Shown here: in pieces, positions 24,339 through 28,733 of the stretch
Numbering within the stretch: the stretch's first letter is position 1
Layout of the letters: each line of letters starts with the position of its first letter
Assembly (NCBI GenBank): GCA_047974325.1
Contig: JBKECE010000119.1
Span: 1 to 28,733 of the forward strand
Source of the DNA: QVMP01 sp047974325
GTDB lineage: Bacteria; Bacteroidota; Bacteroidia; Bacteroidales; Dysgonomonadaceae
Length of the DNA: 28,733 bases
Direction of reading: 5' to 3'
Notes under the pieces: generated by a model
Told to the model about the DNA's origin: nothing
The model's input: the letters and a program-made list of their open reading frames with translations, nothing else
Databases searched by the model: none
Program-made: the position numbers and the translations under genes

Positions 24339-25032
24339 TTCTTATAACATTTTTAAATTTCTCCAGAAGCCATTGCATTTGCTGCTCAATAGTTATGTGA
24401 GAATTGTCCAGTTCTAAGGCATCATCTGCTTTTCGAAGAGGACTTTCTGCACGGTTCTGATCTATATAATCTCTGTTTTTTATATTTTCCAACACTTCTT
24501 CAAGTGTGGTTGTGATATTTCCTTTTGCACGCAATTCGTCGAGACGGCGTTGGGCTCTGATCAGTGGCGAAGCTGTCACAAAAATCTTCAGTTCGGCATC
24601 AGGGAAGACCACCGTACCGATGTCCCTGCCATCCATCACAATACCTTTCGCCTTGCCCATCTCTTGTTGCTGGCGAACCATCGCTTCGCGGACAAAACCA
24701 ATGGCACTGACAATGCTCACTTTACTGGAAACAGCCATTTGCCTTATTTCATCCTCGACACGTTTGCCATTCAAGTACGTTTCCGGTTTTCCGGTTTGTT
24801 CATTGAGTCTGAATCCGATCTTGATGTCATTGTCATTGATAGCCCGTCGCAATTTATCTTCGTTCAGAACATCGCCTTCAAACAAATTGTTTTGCAAACA
24901 ATATAAAGTGACGGCTCTGTACATAGCTCCACTATCAATATAAATATAATTTATTGCCTTAGCCAAATCTTTAGCCATTGTACTTTTTCCACACGATGAG
25001 AATCCATCAATTGCAATGGTTATTTTTTCCAT
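24328..25032 (-). CDS. cmk: Cytidylate kinase
   Basis: This 234-residue kinase converts CMP and dCMP to their diphosphates. The P-loop is GFSSCGKST (10-18), a known variant in this phylum. DSGAMYRAVTLY, MDGRDIGTVVFPDAELKIFVTAS and RRLDELRAKG (lid region) follow in order. It is the first gene of the cmk-ispH-pfkA set. A TAATTTTG sequence lies only 5 bp before the ATG, which would leave a nearly leaderless message; the true promoter is uncertain. Confidence 0.96.
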   Translation of the reverse strand: MEKITIAIDGFSSCGKSTMAKDLAKAINYIYIDSGAMYRAVTLYCLQNNLFEGDVLNEDKLRRAINDNDIKIGFRLNEQTGKPETYLNGKRVEDEIRQMAVSSKVSIVSAIGFVREAMVRQQQEMGKAKGIVMDGRDIGTVVFPDAELKIFVTASPLIRAQRRLDELRAKGNITTTLEEVLENIKNRDYIDQNRAESPLRKADDALELDNSHITIEQQMQWLLEKFKNVIRNES

Positions 25033-25206
25033 ATTACAAAATTACAAACTAAAAACAAAATGAGAGGCAGTAATGTTCGTTTTTTTAGGGGAGTAATTGA
25101 CCTGAAGCTTGTATTTAATCAAAATAAGGTCTCTATTTTTACTGATCAAGACTACAAAAAGATCATTAAAATAAATAATTTAGTTTCATTTGATTAACAA
25201 GAGATT

Positions 25207-25214
25207 TATCTTTG
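25207..25214 (+). promoter_or_regulatory. Promoter -7 element of dusB
   Basis: TATCTTTG matches TAnnTTTG, with TTTC 19 nt upstream (25184-25187) as possible -33. It covers the upstream in-frame TTG at 25212, so translation should begin at the ATG at 25236. Confidence 0.6.
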
Positions 25215-25235
25215 CACTCCCAACATAAAGAAGTA

Positions 25236-26222
25236 ATGAAAATAAGCAATATAGAGTTTCCGGAGCATCCTATCTTTCTAGCACCGATGGAAGATGTGAC
25301 GGATATAGCTTTTCGCCTGCTGTGCAAACAGTTTGGAGCAGATATGGTATACACAGAGTTTATCTCGAGTGATGCACTGATCAGACATGTGAATAAGACG
25401 AAACAAAAGCTCGAAATAAGCAATCAGGAACGACCTGTAGCCATCCAGATCTATGGACGTGAAGTGGATGCAATGGTCGAGGCTGCCAAAATCTGCGAAG
25501 AAGCTCAACCCGACATTCTGGATATAAACTTCGGCTGCCCTGTCAAAAAAGTGGCAGGCAAAGGAGCCGGATCCGGAATGATGCGCACACCCGAACTGAT
25601 GGTTGAAATCACAAAAGCAGTTGTGAAAGCGGTGAATATTCCTGTCACCGTAAAAACCAGACTGGGCTGGGACAACGATTCTAAGATCATCGTTGAACTT
25701 GCCGAAGAACTACAAGACACAGGTATTCAGGCATTGACTATTCATGGACGCACCAGAAGCCAGATGTATACAGGTGAAGCCGATTGGACTCTGATAGGTG
25801 AAGTGAAGAACAATCAGCGGATGCATATTCCCATCATTGGCAACGGAGACATAACAAATGCCGAGATTTGCAGAAAACGTTTCGATGAAACAGGTGTAGA
25901 CGCCGTGATGATAGGACGTGGCAGCATTGGCAGTCCTTGGATTTTTGAAGACATAAAACATTTTCTACAAACAAACGAACATGCCGAGAAGCGACCTTTC
26001 GATTGGTATTTGAACATTCTGAAACAAATGATCAACGATAATGTTGCACGCACAGATGAGCGCGGTGGAATCATACACAGTCGCAGGCATTTAGCCGCAA
26101 GCAATTTATTTAAAGGAATCCCCGATTTCAAGCAAACGCGCATCGCGATGTTGCGGGCAACCTCTGTCGAGGAATTGTTCTCAATATTAGACAGCATCCC
26201 TCAAAAATTCGGTGTTGAGTAG
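25236..26222 (+). CDS. dusB: tRNA-dihydrouridine synthase B
   Basis: This 328-residue flavoenzyme reduces uridines in tRNA using FMN and NADPH. It starts with FLAPMEDVTDIAFRLLCKQFGA, has the catalytic-cysteine region INFGCPVKKVAGKGAGSG (C101), then VKTRLGW, LTIHGRTRSQMYTG, IIGNGDI and MIGRGSIGSPWIF, all standard for the DusB type. The start codon was chosen by promoter position. It stands alone and converges with rpmE2. Confidence 0.95.
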   Translation: MKISNIEFPEHPIFLAPMEDVTDIAFRLLCKQFGADMVYTEFISSDALIRHVNKTKQKLEISNQERPVAIQIYGREVDAMVEAAKICEEAQPDILDINFGCPVKKVAGKGAGSGMMRTPELMVEITKAVVKAVNIPVTVKTRLGWDNDSKIIVELAEELQDTGIQALTIHGRTRSQMYTGEADWTLIGEVKNNQRMHIPIIGNGDITNAEICRKRFDETGVDAVMIGRGSIGSPWIFEDIKHFLQTNEHAEKRPFDWYLNILKQMINDNVARTDERGGIIHSRRHLAASNLFKGIPDFKQTRIAMLRATSVEELFSILDSIPQKFGVE

Positions 26223-26251
26223 CAAGATTTTGGTACACAACCACATGTATA

Positions 26252-26294
26252 ATAACAACAGAAGCAACGTTTATGGCGTTGCTTCTGTTGTTAT
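26252..26294. terminator. 18-bp perfect hairpin between convergent dusB and rpmE2
   Basis: ATAACAACAGAAGCAACG (26252-26269) is perfectly complementary to 26277-26294 around a 7-nt loop. It lies 29 bp after dusB and 28 bp after rpmE2, so it can serve both genes. Neither side has a strong T-run, so it may work as an mRNA 3' end-protecting hairpin as well as a terminator. Confidence 0.65.
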
Positions 26295-26322
26295 ATTCGA
26301 AATATTTACTTATCGATTGCTC

Positions 26323-26583
26323 TTATTTCTTTACCTGAGTACGTTTTGCATAACGATTCATGAACTTATCAACACGTCCTGCTGTATCCACAAGTTTTTG
26401 TTTGCCTGTATAGAATGGATGAGAAGAACTGGTGATTTCGAGTTTTACCAATGGATAAGTCACACCGTCAATCTCGATAGTGTCTTTTGCATTGATAGTA
26501 GAACGAGAAATAAACATATCGTCATTAGACATATCTTTTAAAACGACCTGACGATAATTCTCCGGATGGATTACTTTTTTCAT
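26323..26583 (-). CDS. rpmE2: 50S ribosomal protein L31 type B
   Basis: This 86-residue ribosomal protein begins MKKVIHPENYRQVVLKDMSND and has SSSHPFYTGKQKLVDTAGRVDKF, the conserved L31 C-terminal part. The zinc-binding cysteines of type A L31 are missing, as expected for type B (RpmE2). It is the usual L31 form in Bacteroidales. It has its own promoter. Confidence 0.97.
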   Translation of the reverse strand: MKKVIHPENYRQVVLKDMSNDDMFISRSTINAKDTIEIDGVTYPLVKLEITSSSHPFYTGKQKLVDTAGRVDKFMNRYAKRTQVKK

Positions 26584-26637
26584 TGCTTTGTGTATCTTTA
26601 TATTATTTTACTTTTATTCTATTGCGAATTTGGTTTG

Positions 26638-26645
26638 CAAAGATA
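26638..26645 (-). promoter_or_regulatory. Promoter -7 element of rpmE2
   Basis: The minus strand reads TATCTTTG (consensus TAnnTTTG), 54 bp before the start codon, with TTTC about 19 nt upstream (complement of 26665-26668) as possible -33. The rest of the gap to the lactonase gene (about 225 bp) shows nothing recognisable. Confidence 0.55.
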
Positions 26646-26870
26646 AACCTTTTTTTGTTATCTTGAAACACCCTTCAAACATTTTATTCAAAAAATAATA
26701 TTTTCTGACGAATTGTATATTTCTTTGTATTTTCTATTTCAGATCAAAATACGCAACTATTATAAGTAAGAAACATTCCGACATTTTTTCTGCTCATTCA
26801 TCTGACTGAAAAGATGCCTGTTCCAGAACAATAGAAAATCTATACATTAACCAAATATATTATTTCAGTT

Positions 26871-28019
26871 ATGTCTTTAAAAAATCTTCTTATAGGATTT
26901 ATCCTTTGCACACTATTTGCTTGCAATGATAAGAAAAAGGATCAAAAAAATGCAGAACAAGGCACTATCAATTCTGAGATCTACATGATCGTTGGCTCTT
27001 ACACAAATGGGAGCAGCAAAGGTATTTACGTCTACAAACTGGACACAATAACCGGAAAGTCCGAATATGTGAGCAATATAGAAATTGCCAATCCGTCATA
27101 TCTGACTTTGAACGGCAAGGGAACAATGGTATATTCTGTCACAGAAAATGAAGACAGCACATCGGCAGTCAATTCATTTAGTTTTGACAAGGAATCGGGA
27201 CATTTAAAATTCATTAACAGTGTTCCAAGCGGTGGAGCTGCTCCGTGCTACATAGCACTCGCACCCACCGAGAAACATTTAGTTACTGCTAATTATCTGG
27301 GTGGAAGCATTTCCACATTCTCAATCAACGATGACGGAAGCATAAACTCCAACAGTAAGATCATTCAGTTTAGAGGAAAAGGATTGGATAAGGAAAGGCA
27401 AAATAGTCCGCATCTTCATTGCACCATTTTCGGCATTGATGGAAAACATCTGTATGCCACCGATCTGGGAACCGACCAGATATATAAATTCAATGTCGGA
27501 TCCGGAGAAAACTTTCTTAGCGAAGGAACACCCAAAGCATTTAAGGTGACTCCCGGATCCGGACCGAGACACTTAACATTTCACCCGAATGGTAAATTTG
27601 CCTACCTCATCACCGAACTATCCGGCGACGTATTGGCTTTTAACTACACAGACGGAAATCTTTCTCAATTTCAAGCGATCAAAGCTGATTCCCTGAATGC
27701 TGCGGGAAGCGCAGACATACATATCAGTCCCGATGGCAAATATCTCTATGCATCGAACCGCCTGAAAGGTGATGGCATTGCGATCTTTTCGATCGATGAA
27801 ACGAATGGACATCTGACCAAGATAGGATATCAACCGACAAACATCCACCCTCGCAATTTTGCGATAACACCCACGGGAAACCTATTACTTGTTGCTTGCA
27901 GGGACAGCAATTCCATACAGGTTTTCAAGATCAATCGGTCGACAGGACTATTGACCGATGCCAAAGAAAACATCAATCTGGATAAACCTGTTTGCATAAA
28001 ATTTACATCTCTTGATTAA
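26871..28019 (+). CDS. Lactonase-family (YbhE/Pgl-type seven-bladed propeller) lipoprotein
   Basis: This encodes 382 residues. The signal peptide ends in a lipobox, LFAC (cysteine at about 18), so the protein is a lipoprotein. The mature part has repeated beta-propeller blades (such as GSYTNGSSKGIYVYKLD, GPRHLTFHPNGKFAYLI and IHISPDGKYLYASNRLKGD) and the NSPHLHCTIF segment typical of the 6-phosphogluconolactonase/carboxymuconate lactonizing family. Cytosolic relatives hydrolyse 6-phosphogluconolactone; an exported lipoprotein member may act on another lactone, so the substrate is open. Confidence 0.88.
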   Translation: MSLKNLLIGFILCTLFACNDKKKDQKNAEQGTINSEIYMIVGSYTNGSSKGIYVYKLDTITGKSEYVSNIEIANPSYLTLNGKGTMVYSVTENEDSTSAVNSFSFDKESGHLKFINSVPSGGAAPCYIALAPTEKHLVTANYLGGSISTFSINDDGSINSNSKIIQFRGKGLDKERQNSPHLHCTIFGIDGKHLYATDLGTDQIYKFNVGSGENFLSEGTPKAFKVTPGSGPRHLTFHPNGKFAYLITELSGDVLAFNYTDGNLSQFQAIKADSLNAAGSADIHISPDGKYLYASNRLKGDGIAIFSIDETNGHLTKIGYQPTNIHPRNFAITPTGNLLLVACRDSNSIQVFKINRSTGLLTDAKENINLDKPVCIKFTSLD

Positions 28020-28036
28020 ACCTTTTTAATTTATTG

Positions 28037-28059
28037 TATTCTAAATACGTAATAGAATA
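28037..28059 (+). terminator. Weak AT-rich hairpin after the lactonase gene
   Basis: TATTCTA (28037-28043) and TAGAATA (28053-28059) form a 7-bp AT-rich stem 18 bp after the stop codon. T-rich sequence appears only some distance beyond, so this is a weak terminator candidate. Confidence 0.3.
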
Positions 28060-28128
28060 TGCTTACTTATTGGATTATCTTTTTTGCATTAAATCACTTA
28101 TTGTTATTTTGATAGTTCAGAAATTAAT

Positions 28129-28174
28129 TCATAGTCTGCAAATGAAACAAAAATATTATCTTTGCAGACTATGA
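28129..28174. repeat. 14-bp perfect inverted repeat spanning a promoter
   Basis: TCATAGTCTGCAAA (28129-28142) and TTTGCAGACTATGA (28161-28174) are exact reverse complements separated by 18 bp. The right arm contains the TTTG of the -7 element and the left arm lies at about -33, so the arms overlap both promoter boxes. It could be an operator for a dimeric regulator, or recombinase sites. Confidence 0.7.
28157..28164 (+). promoter_or_regulatory. Promoter -7 element of the terminal gene
   Basis: TATCTTTG matches TAnnTTTG and lies 44 bp before the ATG at 28209. A TCTG 18 nt upstream (28135-28138), within the left repeat arm, would be the -33 element. Confidence 0.55.
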
Positions 28175-28208
28175 TAGTTTTATTGTTAATGCATAATTAG
28201 GAATCAAA

Positions 28209-28733
28209 ATGAGGCATTTGGGAATTTTTTTTACTACTCTCTTCTTATTATTTTTTACCTTTTCTGAAATTAAGAGCCAAGATACAATTCCGGGGAACAT
28301 TGCTCCTTTTTCTGTTTCGTCGGACGATGTGCAAAAAAGCAGTCCAGCGGCCATATATTATTATGAAAGAGACTCCAACGGACTAATAATCATACCTAAA
28401 ATAAAGTATGCTCCTTTGAGTGAAAATGTGACATTCAGGGACACAATGTTTTTTGACCCTGCATTTCTGCCCATTGTATATGATGGTAAAATATTGCCAG
28501 AGAATCTAAACTTTCTACAGAATCTAAAATCCAAATCAAATAAACTGTCTCCTGATTTTCACCTGATAGACCAAGACAGCACATTGACTGACATCATAGC
28601 CAGAAACAAATCATTAGGCAACCTTCGTCGAAAATATTCGATGGAACATCCTGATTTGATAAACTACAATGCATCAAGTTTTGACAAAAATATACCCGTC
28701 GAAACTAAAGACGGCACAACAAAAAGTATATTT
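28209..28733 (+). CDS. Unrecognised exported protein, 3' end beyond window
   Basis: An open frame runs from the ATG at 28209 to the end of the window (175 codons) without a stop. The N-terminus is a clear signal peptide: basic start, a hydrophobic core rich in Phe and Leu, and a likely cleavage before QDTIPGN at about residue 24. The visible mature part (PAAIYYYERDSNGLIIIPK, FFDPAFLPIVYDGKILPENL) shows no domain I can name. It reads like a periplasmic or surface protein. Its promoter is spanned by the 14-bp inverted repeat. Confidence 0.75.
   Translation, partial: MRHLGIFFTTLFLLFFTFSEIKSQDTIPGNIAPFSVSSDDVQKSSPAAIYYYERDSNGLIIIPKIKYAPLSENVTFRDTMFFDPAFLPIVYDGKILPENLNFLQNLKSKSNKLSPDFHLIDQDSTLTDIIARNKSLGNLRRKYSMEHPDLINYNASSFDKNIPVETKDGTTKSIF

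Noticed and set aside
25037..25044. TAATTTTG as the cmk promoter
   Set aside because: It would start transcription practically at the ATG; possible leaderless message, but chance in AT-rich sequence is as likely.
1..28733. Insertion sequences, CRISPR arrays, tRNA or rRNA genes
   Set aside because: None recognised on either strand; no transposase, regularly spaced repeats or tRNA-like segment was seen.

Overview
The window is chromosomal DNA from a low-GC member of the Bacteroidota, most likely order Bacteroidales (Dysgonomonas/Porphyromonas-like relatives). The reasons are the recurrent TAnnTTTG -7 promoter elements without Shine-Dalgarno sequences, a PorQ-like type IX secretion barrel, a TonB receptor with an extended arginine-rich N-terminus, and class-typical housekeeping proteins (type B L31, DusB, Cmk-IspH-PfkA). 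No mobile element, CRISPR array, rRNA or tRNA was seen.

Left part (1-7917), cobalamin-controlled block. Three cobalamin riboswitches lie within 5 kb. One is cut by the left edge and reads leftward out of the window. The second reads leftward into a four-gene operon: two halves of a ThrE-like threonine/serine exporter, a cysteine-rich CWC protein, and a PEPCK/HPr-kinase-like P-loop protein of unknown function. The third reads rightward into nrdD-nrdG, the oxygen-sensitive, B12-independent class III ribonucleotide reductase and its activase. Riboswitches 2 and 3 are divergent, separated by about 340 bp of AT-rich DNA. A small DUF486 membrane protein sits between riboswitch 1 and the ThrE operon.

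Middle part (7918-17381). A tight cluster encodes a small cupin, a DUF438-hemerythrin-PAS protein, a DUF1858/DUF2249-like protein and a Crp/Fnr regulator. It is preceded by a perfect Crp/Fnr-type palindrome and looks like a self-regulated redox or nitric-oxide sensing unit. It is followed by a TonB-dependent receptor, a solitary hisD overlapping a GNAT acetyltransferase gene, a LolC/E-type permease on the minus strand, and porQ.

Right part (17382-28733). A CDF metal transporter converges on a minus-strand operon (118-aa anchored protein, ApbE-like flavin transferase, RnfC, RnfD). This is a reduced Rnf set lacking rnfA, B, E and G here, and the usual flavinylation threonine motif cannot be found in RnfD. 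Next come pfkA, ispH and cmk on the minus strand, dusB, rpmE2, a lactonase-family lipoprotein, and the 5' part of an unrecognised exported protein. That last gene's promoter is framed by a 14-bp perfect inverted repeat.

Most genes are ordinary. The least explained parts are the B12-riboswitch/ThrE/PEPCK-like operon, the Crp/Fnr-hemerythrin cluster and the minimal ApbE-RnfC-RnfD operon. Identifications rest on reading motifs by eye; no database search was made.
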